Source: Candidatus Aminicenantes bacterium UBA6072 (GTDB taxonomy: Bacteria; Acidobacteriota; Aminicenantia; UBA2199). Taken from it: a stretch of 64,000 nt of DNA. Both the position numbers and the translations under genes were made by a program. Position 1 is the first letter of the stretch, and each line of letters begins with the position of its first letter. A model generated the notes under the pieces. The model was given only the letters and a program-made list of their open reading frames with translations, did not search any database and was not told where the DNA came from. The stretch is taken from NCBI GenBank assembly GCA_002436105.1, contig DIXU01000001.1, positions 248,001-312,000 of the forward strand, read 5' to 3'. Below are positions 9,299-16,953 of this stretch, one piece after another.

Positions 9299-10477
9299 TC
9301 ACCTCGCAGACAATCGACTTATTCTATCACGCCAATCCGTCACTTCCCAGCCATGCTCTCCTTCTGCAAGCAGCCCCAGGTCAACGGCTTGGGCGTGGGC
9401 GACAGCGCAGAAATACTCCACAGGGGAATCCAAGCTGCCGTGCTCGGCCCACGACCTGGCCGGACACTGAGAACAGAGCCCTTTCAAAAAGCATACGGCA
9501 CATCGCTGCAAGTAAACCGGATTGACGGCGGTCATTTTCCTGAGCCTTGGAAGCCCCCGGGTCAGAGCATCACGCAAGCTCACTTCCCTGAGATTCCAGC
9601 TCAACTCCGGTGCACGCAGCGCCAAACAGGGCTGAAACTGGCCATAAGCGTCCAAGCAGCCGCCGAGACCGGCACCGCAATGGAACAGCTCCACCCCAGG
9701 CGGGCCGATGAACTTCATACAGAATTCGCGTATCCCCTTGCGGTAGGTTTCCCGGTGCCGATTAAGGATCGCAACGGTCTCCTCGGGCGTGGCACGCAGA
9801 TTCTTAATGAACGTGTTCTTGGCAGCGGAATCACGCCGGCTGCGGAGTTCAAAATTCAGCGAAAAGGAAGGCGGGTGACCGATTCCCGACAAGGTCATGG
9901 CCCAGGATTCGAACTCATCGATCTCATTTTTGTTCGCCGGAAGCAAGGCCCCTTTGATTGCAAATGGAATGTGGTTCCGCCGCAGCAAGTCCAATCCACG
10001 GCGACATTCATCAAAAGAACCCGGGATTCGGCTGACCGCCTCGTAGGATTCCCGTCTCATGCCATAGACGCTGACCTCGATCCTCTCCAGAGGCGGGATG
10101 CGGGCCAGCAGATCAGCCAATTCAGGAGAGATTTTTCGCGCGTTGGTAAATACTATGATCTTTATGCCCAATTTTCTGGCGAACACGTACAACTCGGCGA
10201 AATCATCCCTCAGCAACGGCTCGCCACCGGTGAAGCGGACACTTAACGCTCCGAGTTCTGCGGCATCCTGCAGGACGCGGCGCCATTCACCTGTTTTCAG
10301 CTCTCGTTCCTTGGCCCGCACGTCGTTCTCAGGCAGATTGATAGAGCAATGAACACAGTTGTTGTCGCAGCGCTCGGTCAATTCGATGTCCAGATGGCCC
10401 AGCTGCGGATGCTTTTTTTTCCACAAGCGGCGCGAATTCATGCTGATTTTTTCGGAAAATCGGTTCGCCGGCGTCAC
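9299..10477 (-). CDS. Radical SAM/SPASM peptide-modifying protein (unit A, second)
   Basis: 392-residue radical SAM protein with C37-x3-C41-x2-C44 (CDNNCVHC), the FTGGEPLLRDD motif, and a Cys-rich SPASM-like tail (CGAGLGGC, CAVCFLKGLCSQCPA, EYFCAVAH). It closely parallels the third radical SAM protein of the operon in motif spacing and tail, so the two are probably an old duplication. The GTG at 10477 is chosen because AGGA precedes it and it overlaps the upstream stop by 4 bases; an ATG at 10441 is the alternative. Confidence 0.88.
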   Translation of the reverse strand: MTPANRFSEKISMNSRRLWKKKHPQLGHLDIELTERCDNNCVHCSINLPENDVRAKERELKTGEWRRVLQDAAELGALSVRFTGGEPLLRDDFAELYVFARKLGIKIIVFTNARKISPELADLLARIPPLERIEVSVYGMRRESYEAVSRIPGSFDECRRGLDLLRRNHIPFAIKGALLPANKNEIDEFESWAMTLSGIGHPPSFSLNFELRSRRDSAAKNTFIKNLRATPEETVAILNRHRETYRKGIREFCMKFIGPPGVELFHCGAGLGGCLDAYGQFQPCLALRAPELSWNLREVSLRDALTRGLPRLRKMTAVNPVYLQRCAVCFLKGLCSQCPARSWAEHGSLDSPVEYFCAVAHAQAVDLGLLAEGEHGWEVTDWRDRISRLSAR

Positions 10478-12468
10478 TTCTTTTTCCTGATCGCCTTTGT
10501 CGCTTCCATGCTGTCCTTCGCCACTTGGGACATCATGAGCCAGTCACGGATGACATATTTGATGCCCCCCGATTTGTCAAATTTCATGCGGTAGGCTGGG
10601 ACTTCCCGCACAAGGGCTTCCAGCGTGGCCAGGTTTTTCTCCCACCAATCGGCCGTGACCAGGGGCTTCAGCACGCGGGGCAGGAGCCGCCGGATCACTT
10701 CCAATTTGTCGGTGAAAGGTTCTAAACTATTCTCTCTCGCTTTTTCTAAAAAAAACAGTCCCCGCAACGGTGCCTGGTCGCCTGATACCGTGGCCACATC
10801 CCCGTGGCTCCAGGTGCCGTGGATGCGAAAGCCGTTTTCCCAGCGCCTGACGATCATGTTCTCATCACACAAGATCTCGCCTTCATCCCTCAGGAGCGTG
10901 ACCGTGGTCGATTTCCCTGCCGTGGAATGGCCGATGAAAAGCAACCCGGCGCCAGCGATCTTCATCCCGGCCGCATGGAGCGTGAAACCCCGGCGATCCG
11001 CCAGGAGCCGGGCCAACAGGATCTGGTCGGTAGGGAAAAGGGTCAACGAATGGTGGGTGGTTTTCAAAAAGAGCTCCGGCCTGTCCATATAAATATCGGC
11101 CCGGTCATGACCCTTGTTGAACACGACAAGGCGGTGGATGGCGGGATTGCTTCGCCTGGTCGAAATACCGAGATATATCCATGAGTCACGATGCCGATAA
11201 ATGGCCCAAGGAGGCTTGCGGTAAATTTCCCGGCCCAGTTTTTTTCCTTGCAAATCGGGGATACCAAAATGAATGCGCAGATGAACCACATCCTTTCCTG
11301 GCTGCATCTTCTGAAAAAGCTTGAATTTTGGCTCGTAGGTCGAATCGCTTATGGGAAGGTCACAATCCACCTGGACGGTGATGCCGGCAATATCAAAATA
11401 GCGCCGATGGGATGCGATCCAATCCTTTTTGTAGAGGCGCGTTTTGGAGGCGATCTCGCACAAGTAGGGAATCGGGGCTGAAAAGCGGCGCGACTCCAGG
11501 TAGGCGTACACTCCACACCAGCGACAGTCCCGACGCTTGACGCACGAGCCGCAGTTCTCCCGGTATTCCTGGCCGCCACGAACGCGATCGGCCAGGGCGG
11601 GGATGAAGCTTTCCCAGGCCTCCCGGAAGGTCCCCTGCCGCAGGTCATAGCGCAAACTTGGGTCCTTGATGAACGAACAGAAGCTCATGCGGCCATTCGG
11701 ATCAACATGAAATGAGCGGCGGTTGGCGATGCAGTCGGCAAAGATCCGATCATCCACATCAATGGGAGGAGGGCCTGGCAAGTCACTTCGTCCGTGTAAA
11801 CAGAACGAGTCATAACCTGGGTTAGGAGGATCGGCCTGAACGACTTCCTGCGGAGACAAACGCTGTTTCTTGATCTCCTCGTTCTTGCCCTGGGTACCGC
11901 AGGCGGACATGAAAAGCCAGGCCGCACCGATGCGCCAGGAGGGACTCAGCTTTTCAGCCAAGTGCAGCATTTGCTGGAATTGATGCCAATTATCGCGCAT
12001 GGGGACGATCTGCACAGTGAATCCTGCGCTTGCCTCCCTGAGATAGGCGATCCCCCTCATGCAGGCATCAAAGGAGCCTGGAGTTCGGGTAATGCCATCA
12101 TGAACCTTGCGCGTGGCACCATACAGCGCCACCATCTTGTCCCCTCTGCGCTTCAGGAGCCGGGCGATCCGGGGAGTGATCAAGGCGCCGTTGGTGTTTA
12201 ATGAGTAGGAAACGGCCTTGCGGGTCAAACATTCAAAGATCTCCGGGAAATCGGGGCGCAGAAGCGGCTCGCCGCCGGAGATCGACCAGCGCTGGCAGCC
12301 GAGAGCCCGGGCTTCGTCGGCCAGGCTGCGAATTTCACTCAAGACCAATTCTTTCTTTTGTAGCCCAACGCTATCGGCCATCCATAGCCAGCAATGACGG
12401 CAGTTATTATTGCAGCGGTAGGTTAAATCGATATGCCCCTCCAAGGGCAAGCGGGGAATCTTTTGCAT
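10474..12468 (-). CDS. Radical SAM/SPASM protein fused to an HPr-kinase-like domain
   Basis: 664-residue fusion. Residues 1-350 are a radical SAM enzyme (C19-x3-C23-x2-C26 in CNNNCRHC; SGGEPLL; Cys-rich tail with CGSCVKRRDCRWCG). A linker domain follows at about 360-490. The C-terminal 150 residues resemble HPr kinase: Walker A GHSTAGKST at 513-521 preceded by TLHAAGM, then an acidic CDEN. HprK-like kinases in some lasso-peptide clusters phosphorylate the precursor's last Ser. Here one polypeptide could cross-link and phosphorylate the same peptide. The ATG at 12468 is preferred over 12474 because AAGGA is seven bases away. The kinase activity is inferred. Confidence 0.87.
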   Translation of the reverse strand: MQKIPRLPLEGHIDLTYRCNNNCRHCWLWMADSVGLQKKELVLSEIRSLADEARALGCQRWSISGGEPLLRPDFPEIFECLTRKAVSYSLNTNGALITPRIARLLKRRGDKMVALYGATRKVHDGITRTPGSFDACMRGIAYLREASAGFTVQIVPMRDNWHQFQQMLHLAEKLSPSWRIGAAWLFMSACGTQGKNEEIKKQRLSPQEVVQADPPNPGYDSFCLHGRSDLPGPPPIDVDDRIFADCIANRRSFHVDPNGRMSFCSFIKDPSLRYDLRQGTFREAWESFIPALADRVRGGQEYRENCGSCVKRRDCRWCGVYAYLESRRFSAPIPYLCEIASKTRLYKKDWIASHRRYFDIAGITVQVDCDLPISDSTYEPKFKLFQKMQPGKDVVHLRIHFGIPDLQGKKLGREIYRKPPWAIYRHRDSWIYLGISTRRSNPAIHRLVVFNKGHDRADIYMDRPELFLKTTHHSLTLFPTDQILLARLLADRRGFTLHAAGMKIAGAGLLFIGHSTAGKSTTVTLLRDEGEILCDENMIVRRWENGFRIHGTWSHGDVATVSGDQAPLRGLFFLEKARENSLEPFTDKLEVIRRLLPRVLKPLVTADWWEKNLATLEALVREVPAYRMKFDKSGGIKYVIRDWLMMSQVAKDSMEATKAIRKKK

Positions 12469-12526
12469 GATCATTCCTTGCCGGGCATTGCTATTCTATG
12501 AAAAATCAAAGGACAAGACGGCACAC

Positions 12527-13309
12527 TCAACTATTCTTGCGCAGCAAGGCGCCGGCATTGTGGCTCGCATCAGGAAAAACAAAACGCAGTACCTCAAAAC
12601 CTGCCTCCGCGAATTCAGCCTGCAAATCATCCTGGTCTGAGAAGGCATGGAGGAATTCCTGGTTGTTCTTCAATATGTCGCCCTTTTCGAGGGAAAAATT
12701 TCCCAGCGTGAGCCAGGAAAGCAGTCTCCCGGCGGCCCATCTCAGGTTTCCCTGCCTGATAGAGGGATTCCAATAAAAAAGGCAAGCGACACGTCCTTCA
12801 GGAACCAGCAACTGCCTGGCACGGACCAGCATCTCGATTCGTTTTTTCCGGCCGGGAACCGACGAATAAATGGAACAAGAAAACCAGACCACATCAAAAC
12901 TCCCGGGAGAGAAATCCAGCCGGGAAATGTCCTGGACAACACCTTGGATCTCCACATCATTTTCCCGGGCACGGATCACCGACCTGTAGACCATCTCTTT
13001 GACAAAATCGACTCCGGTCACATGGAAACCGGACTTGGCAAAAAAAATGGCTTCGCGCCCTCCGCCAAGGCCCAGCAGCAGCAGATTGCCTCTCTTTGAC
13101 TCTATCTCGGCGAAGAGTTCCTTTTCACCAGAAAAAAGACCGGAAGCAACAAAAACCGTATCCGTCCAAAATGATATCGAAGAAGGTCGGCTATATGAGC
13201 TTTGCCCGAATCGGACCAAGTCCCTGGGCCGTAAAATAAAGAGCGGGATTTCCTGGAAAAATAATCCGAGTTTAATAAAAAACTTGGCTGAATTTAGTTT
13301 TAAGGACAA
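12527..13309 (-). CDS. SAM-dependent methyltransferase, class I
   Basis: 260-residue Rossmann-fold methyltransferase. The SAM-binding motif I reads LLLGLGGGREA, followed by the acidic end of strand 2 (VTGVDFV), VVQDISRLDF and a strand 4 FDVVWFSCS. It lies directly between the precursor candidate and the radical SAM-kinase fusion, so it may methylate the peptide product. No ATG exists before the fold begins; the TTG at 13309 with GGGAAA upstream is the best start and is uncertain. Confidence 0.82.
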   Translation of the reverse strand: MSLKLNSAKFFIKLGLFFQEIPLFILRPRDLVRFGQSSYSRPSSISFWTDTVFVASGLFSGEKELFAEIESKRGNLLLLGLGGGREAIFFAKSGFHVTGVDFVKEMVYRSVIRARENDVEIQGVVQDISRLDFSPGSFDVVWFSCSIYSSVPGRKKRIEMLVRARQLLVPEGRVACLFYWNPSIRQGNLRWAAGRLLSWLTLGNFSLEKGDILKNNQEFLHAFSDQDDLQAEFAEAGFEVLRFVFPDASHNAGALLRKNS

Positions 13310-13344
13310 TTTCCCGGGAACTTCGACGGTGAAGTACTACTTTG

Positions 13345-13533
13345 TCAACTCTGGCCTCGGGCACTACAGGCGGCGCAGTTGCCCACAATATCAGCCCCGC
13401 ACATCTGGACCAAAGTCCCGGGATCGCGTGGCGTGGCCGATTGTTGCTGCTTGCAGGCCGTCAAAACAAATTCTTGCGGAGTTACCCTGCTGATTATCTC
13501 AAGTTTTGGAGTCTTCCACTTTCTTTTTTTCAT
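13345..13533 (-). CDS. Candidate RiPP precursor peptide, unit A (62 residues)
   Basis: Short peptide opening with a basic, aromatic leader (MKKRKWKTPKLEI) and carrying four Cys at 27, 45, 53 and 56, the last two in NCAACSA. It ends in Gln-Ser. A strong GAGGGG lies four bases before the ATG, and a perfect-spacing promoter lies 36 bases upstream, so it is the first and probably best-translated gene of an operon of peptide-modifying enzymes. The leader shares the pattern MKK-x-(R/K)-(W/Y)-x-x-P with the second precursor candidate at 14923-15192. Precursor status is inferred from size, motif and context. Confidence 0.8.
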   Translation of the reverse strand: MKKRKWKTPKLEIISRVTPQEFVLTACKQQQSATPRDPGTLVQMCGADIVGNCAACSARGQS

Positions 13534-13568
13534 TTTCCCCTCAATAAAACTGTTTCAATCACATTTAC

Positions 13569-13597
13569 ATTTTACAAAACCCTGTTTGACTTGTCAA
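13569..13597 (-). promoter_or_regulatory. Sigma-70 promoter for unit A
   Basis: On the minus strand TTGACA (13597-13592) and TAAAAT (13574-13569) are separated by exactly 17 bases, 36 bases before the precursor ATG. This is a near-consensus housekeeping promoter reading into unit A. Confidence 0.8.
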
Positions 13598-13871
13598 GTA
13601 CGTTCCTTCCCCCAGATCAAATCAAGAATCCGCTTGGTCAAACGTTGGATCTCAAAAGAGATAACGCTCTCCCCCCGATCGGAAAAAAGCCAGTCCCGGC
13701 TGTCACTCCATGTTTTTTCGGCGCAAATGATCCTCGATTATTTTCCAGAACCTGCCCTTGCGGCGGATCCGGCTCCACGTCGGCCAGAAATGGGACCAGT
13801 ATGTCCCCTCAGAATCCTTATAGCACGAGCTTTTGCCATCCCAGCCCTCAACGAAGCAGGCAAAGGATCTG
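13598..13871. other. Intergenic stretch between divergent RiPP units, no gene seen
   Basis: About 270 bases lie between the divergent promoters of units A and B. A minus-strand frame here ends in a basic, Trp-rich tail (WSRIRRKGRFWKIIEDH). It has no start signal and runs across the unit B promoter, so it was not called. It could be the relic of a lost gene end. No convincing operator or RNA element is visible. Confidence 0.4.
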
Positions 13872-13900
13872 TTGACAAAAAGAAGCACCACCCTTATACT
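13872..13900 (+). promoter_or_regulatory. Sigma-70 promoter for unit B
   Basis: TTGACA (13872-13877) and TATACT (13895-13900) are separated by 17 bases and lie 38 bases upstream of the PqqD-like ATG at 13939. It reads away from the unit A promoter. Confidence 0.8.
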
Positions 13901-13938
13901 TCAACCTAACCAACGGAGAGAAACAGGCAGAAAAGGCG

Positions 13939-14232
13939 ATGGCTGAAAGCAAATTGCTCGCCCGCAACCCCGACGTCATCCTGCGCGAGGAGGACCCGGA
14001 CGGGGCGCTGCTGTTCAATCCCGATACCAACCAGATCCGCGTGATCAACGCCACCGGCCTGTTCATTTGGAAGCAGTGCGACGGCAGGAAGGACCTGCCG
14101 GCCATCGTCGTTGCCCTGAAAAGCGCCTTTGACGGCGTTCCGGAAACGGAGGTCGAAGGCGAGGTCAGGGCCTTCGTCGACGACATGCGCGCCAACGGCT
14201 TCCTGGGCATCCCCACGCAAGCGAGAAAGTGA
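13939..14232 (+). CDS. PqqD-family peptide-binding protein, unit B
   Basis: 97-residue PqqD-like protein. The body has the family pattern: GALLFNPDTNQIRVINATG, an IWK segment, DLPAIVVALK and a C-terminal helix ending ANGFLG. It is very similar to the second half of the tandem-PqqD protein encoded at 16940-17542. It is followed 13 bases later by the unit B peptidase, a two-gene operon. It probably binds a precursor leader; which of the two precursors is unknown. Confidence 0.85.
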   Translation: MAESKLLARNPDVILREEDPDGALLFNPDTNQIRVINATGLFIWKQCDGRKDLPAIVVALKSAFDGVPETEVEGEVRAFVDDMRANGFLGIPTQARK

Positions 14233-14245
14233 ATTGCCGGCCGGC

Positions 14246-14932
14246 ATGGAAAGCAAAGTCATGCCCGATTCTGGGGGAAGAAGGCAAAAGCAGCCGCCGA
14301 ACTTTTTCTATCGCGGCTCCAGCATGAAGGGCACCTTCAAGCCCGGGGACAAGCTCATCATCGAGAAAATCCCCTTCTCATTGATACAAAAAGGCGACTT
14401 GATCATATTCGGCAGGGAGGCAGGCGAAAATGGCGATTTCATCGTCCACCGGGTCGCGGATATTGCTTCGGATGGCCTGGTCACGCGCGGAGACGGTTGC
14501 CGTGACCGGGACAGTGATCCGGTGCTCGAGGAAAACGTCATTGGCCGCGTCATGCAGTATGATCGCAAGGGAAAAATTCACAAGGCCCGGAACGGCTGGC
14601 CGGGGCGGCTCCGGGCCATGATGCTGCACGGCAGGCAGCAACCGCTCGCCGCGGCAAAGCTGATTTTCAGAAGACCATATCGGATGATCAGGGCGACCGG
14701 TTTCGTGGCCAGGTTCTGGCGCCCGGAAATCGAAACGATCCTTTTCAAAACGCCGCAGGGGCCGCTGGCAAAGTACGTGCACGAGCACAAGACCGTGGCG
14801 ACATGCTGGATCGAAAGGAACCGTTGGTGGATCAAGAGGCCTTATGATCTGATCATCAGGCCGGAACTGGAACGACGGCTGCCGGGACGATCAGCCCGGG
14901 CCGAGGATCGATTGCCGTCCCCTCAGGACTGA
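14246..14932 (+). CDS. S24/S26-type (signal-peptidase-like) serine peptidase, unit B
   Basis: 228-residue protein with the S26 signatures YRGSSMKGTF (nucleophile S26), KGDLIIF, VHRV (H69) and TRGDG. As in the unit A homologue, the second catalytic position appears to be His. The C-terminal third is basic and may contact membrane or peptide. Starts at 14234 (TTG), 14246 (ATG) or 14261 (ATG) are possible; none has a strong ribosome site. Its stop overlaps the end of the convergent precursor gene by 10 bases. Leader processing is the likely role, by context. Confidence 0.75.
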   Translation: MESKVMPDSGGRRQKQPPNFFYRGSSMKGTFKPGDKLIIEKIPFSLIQKGDLIIFGREAGENGDFIVHRVADIASDGLVTRGDGCRDRDSDPVLEENVIGRVMQYDRKGKIHKARNGWPGRLRAMMLHGRQQPLAAAKLIFRRPYRMIRATGFVARFWRPEIETILFKTPQGPLAKYVHEHKTVATCWIERNRWWIKRPYDLIIRPELERRLPGRSARAEDRLPSPQD

Positions 14933-15192
14933 ATGACGAAAGAGTTTCCGAGGTTGCAGGCCATCACGGCGCTGTCCCCGGTGAAACAGCCGACGTTGGC
15001 CTGGCTGCCGTACTGCTGGCAGTTGTTGGTGGCGATATAGCCATTCGGGCAGAATACGTGCAGGCTGGGGTCATGGCCATAGCTGCAGCCATCGAGGGCG
15101 CTGCCCCCATAACTTGAGCAAGTAGCCCCCTGGATGGCCGCGACCGGTCCGGCATCCATGCAGGTCGGCTTTTCATATCTTGTCTTTTTCAT
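14923..15192 (-). CDS. Candidate RiPP precursor peptide with six Cys-x(2,3)-Gly repeats, unit C
   Basis: 89-residue peptide with leader MKKTRYEKPTC, then six Cys at 25, 36, 48, 58, 69 and 79, about 10-12 residues apart. Each core Cys is followed by Gly after two or three residues: CSSYG, CSYG, CPNG, CQQYG, CFTG, CNLG. The spacers are rich in Ser, Asn, Ala and Thr, and the peptide ends in Gln-Ser. Regular Cys-based repeats are typical of radical-SAM-made thioether peptides. The ATG overlaps the HprK-like stop (ATGA), with AGGA upstream, so it is the last gene of unit C. Confidence 0.82.
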   Translation of the reverse strand: MKKTRYEKPTCMDAGPVAAIQGATCSSYGGSALDGCSYGHDPSLHVFCPNGYIATNNCQQYGSQANVGCFTGDSAVMACNLGNSFVIQS

Positions 15193-15782
15193 ATCATCCT
15201 CTTGTGAACTCTCATCCAGCTTCCCGCAGCGGCATCCGCGGCGAGCCGCCCTTCGAAGATCTCGCGAATTGCAGTTATGATACTTTTGCTCTTGGGAAAA
15301 GTCAAGCGCCAGCCCGCGATGCCCCGCGAGATCGCCGCCGTCATCCGGAACCAATCCTTGCGCACGCGCAAGTCGCTGACCCGCCTTTGAAAATCATTCT
15401 CGAAGACCGCATCCAGCAGATACCGGCATGTTTCTCTCTGGCCAAGGGGATGCATGGTGACGGCGCGGGCCTTGAAAATGCGCACGACGGCCAGCAGGGG
15501 GTATCTCCTGCGGCCCAGCGGATATCCGGTGCCGGTCCAAGCACGGAACTTGCCGCTGGCGTCGCGCACCATCCAGCAGCCGTCGTCCATCCTGGACACC
15601 AGGACCTTGTCGTCGGCGATCAGCGGATAGCGCTCCGCCAACAGCCGGCCGATGGTGCTCTTGCCGGCGGTGGAATGGCCCAGGAACAGAAGGGCCCCGC
15701 CGGAAACATTCACCGCAGACGCATGCAGGTACACGCCGATTCGCCCACGGGAGCCGCGGCCTTCCTTCACTTCAGGGGGCAT
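15189..15782 (-). CDS. HPr-kinase-like P-loop protein, unit C
   Basis: 197-residue stand-alone homologue of the C-terminal domain of the radical SAM-kinase fusion. It has YLHASAVNVSG, then Walker A GHSTAGKST at residues 35-43 and ADDKVLV. It lacks the N-terminal domain of true HPr kinase and no HPr or PTS gene is nearby. Related kinases in lasso-peptide clusters phosphorylate the precursor's C-terminal Ser, and the adjacent precursor ends in Ser. It overlaps the upstream radical SAM gene by 11 bases. A match to the ScmC protein of the described SynChlorMet cassettes is possible but from memory. Confidence 0.78.
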   Translation of the reverse strand: MPPEVKEGRGSRGRIGVYLHASAVNVSGGALLFLGHSTAGKSTIGRLLAERYPLIADDKVLVSRMDDGCWMVRDASGKFRAWTGTGYPLGRRRYPLLAVVRIFKARAVTMHPLGQRETCRYLLDAVFENDFQRRVSDLRVRKDWFRMTAAISRGIAGWRLTFPKSKSIITAIREIFEGRLAADAAAGSWMRVHKRMI

Positions 15783-16953
15783 GGCGGTCGAGGCGCTGCG
15801 GCAAGCTCCGCCTGCGGGTGGGCGGGAAATCGCCCCGCCGTTCCGCTTCGGAGCACAGGAAATCGGGATGGATCAATTTTCCGGAAAGCACGTAGTTCAT
15901 GGCGACGCACATGGTCAGGCAGCGCCGGGCATGGACGCAATCACCGCAGATCCCCGGGAAATCGCCGTTCAGGTCCTGCCGCAGTTTTGCCAGGGTGGGA
16001 TGCCGGGACCAGACGCGGCGCAGGTCATCCTCGCCCAGCCGCCCGAAGCACAGCTCGGGAGTACTCCGGCCGATGCCGCACAGCGCCATCTCGCCGTTGC
16101 CCAAAATGCCGAGAATGTTGAGCACGCGGCATTCTCCGCCGGCGCTTCCCGCGCGCAGGATCCCCTGGATGGAGGACAGTGCCGGCGGGACGGAAATATG
16201 CAAGGGGATCGGCGTGCGCGCCTGCAATTCCCCCCTGACAAATCGCGTCAGGCCCAGGATCTCGTCATAATGAAGGGTTTCCCCCTGCCTTTCCATGGCC
16301 TTGCCGCGACCGCTGGGGGTCACCGGATTGAATTTCACGGAGCCGGCGCCCAGGCTGACGGCCAGCCTCACCAAATCCTCCACCTCGTGGATATTGCCCC
16401 GATGCGGGCACATGATGACCTGGGGCCGGAATCCGGCTTGGACCAGATTGCCGATCCCCTGCAGCGCGGCGTGAAAAGAACCTGGCACGCCGCGGAAACG
16501 GTCGTGGACATCGGGCCTGGCACTGTCCAGGCTGGTCGACACGAACCACATGGTGGTAGCGTTCTTCAGGTGCCTGGCCAGATCGGCGTCGATCAGCGTG
16601 GCGTTGGTCTCCATGGTCAGCCGGATGTTCTCCCTGCTCAAGTAATCGACCAGTTCGACGAAGCGCGGGTGGAGGACCGGCTCGCCGCCCGTAAGCTTGG
16701 CGTTGCTCAAACCCAGGGTTTTTCCTTCTCTTACAGCCAGTTTCAAAAGCTCCAGGTCCAGGCAGTCGCCCGGGGAGGGCTTGCCGTTCACGAAGGTCGG
16801 CGTGATCCAGCAGTGGCGGCAAGCCAGGTTGCAGCCGTTGGTGACATACAGGTAAAAAGTGAACAGCGGCGGCACGCCCTCAGGCAGATCAAGCTTTCGG
16901 GCTTCATCTTCCGTTGCCGGCCCGGCATTCACCCCGCGATTATCTTTTTTCAT
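15772..16953 (-). CDS. Radical SAM/SPASM peptide-modifying protein, unit C
   Basis: 393-residue radical SAM enzyme. C41-x3-C45-x2-C48 (CNLACRHC) and TGGEPVLHPRF mark the SAM cluster and binding site. A SPASM-like tail carries CRVLNILG, CGIG, CGDCVHARRCLTMC and FLCSEAE. It resembles PqqE. The ATG at 16953 is chosen because the upstream gene stops at 16940; the 14-base overlap fits the tight packing of this unit. With the fused radical SAM protein upstream it makes the pair expected in SynChlorMet-like cassettes. Confidence 0.9.
   Translation of the reverse strand: MKKDNRGVNAGPATEDEARKLDLPEGVPPLFTFYLYVTNGCNLACRHCWITPTFVNGKPSPGDCLDLELLKLAVREGKTLGLSNAKLTGGEPVLHPRFVELVDYLSRENIRLTMETNATLIDADLARHLKNATTMWFVSTSLDSARPDVHDRFRGVPGSFHAALQGIGNLVQAGFRPQVIMCPHRGNIHEVEDLVRLAVSLGAGSVKFNPVTPSGRGKAMERQGETLHYDEILGLTRFVRGELQARTPIPLHISVPPALSSIQGILRAGSAGGECRVLNILGILGNGEMALCGIGRSTPELCFGRLGEDDLRRVWSRHPTLAKLRQDLNGDFPGICGDCVHARRCLTMCVAMNYVLSGKLIHPDFLCSEAERRGDFPPTRRRSLPQRLDRHAP

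Noticed and set aside
13703..13891. 62-residue minus-strand frame between units A and B
   Set aside because: It has a GTG start with no ribosome site, overlaps the unit B promoter, and shows no similarity to the precursor peptides; at most a gene relic.
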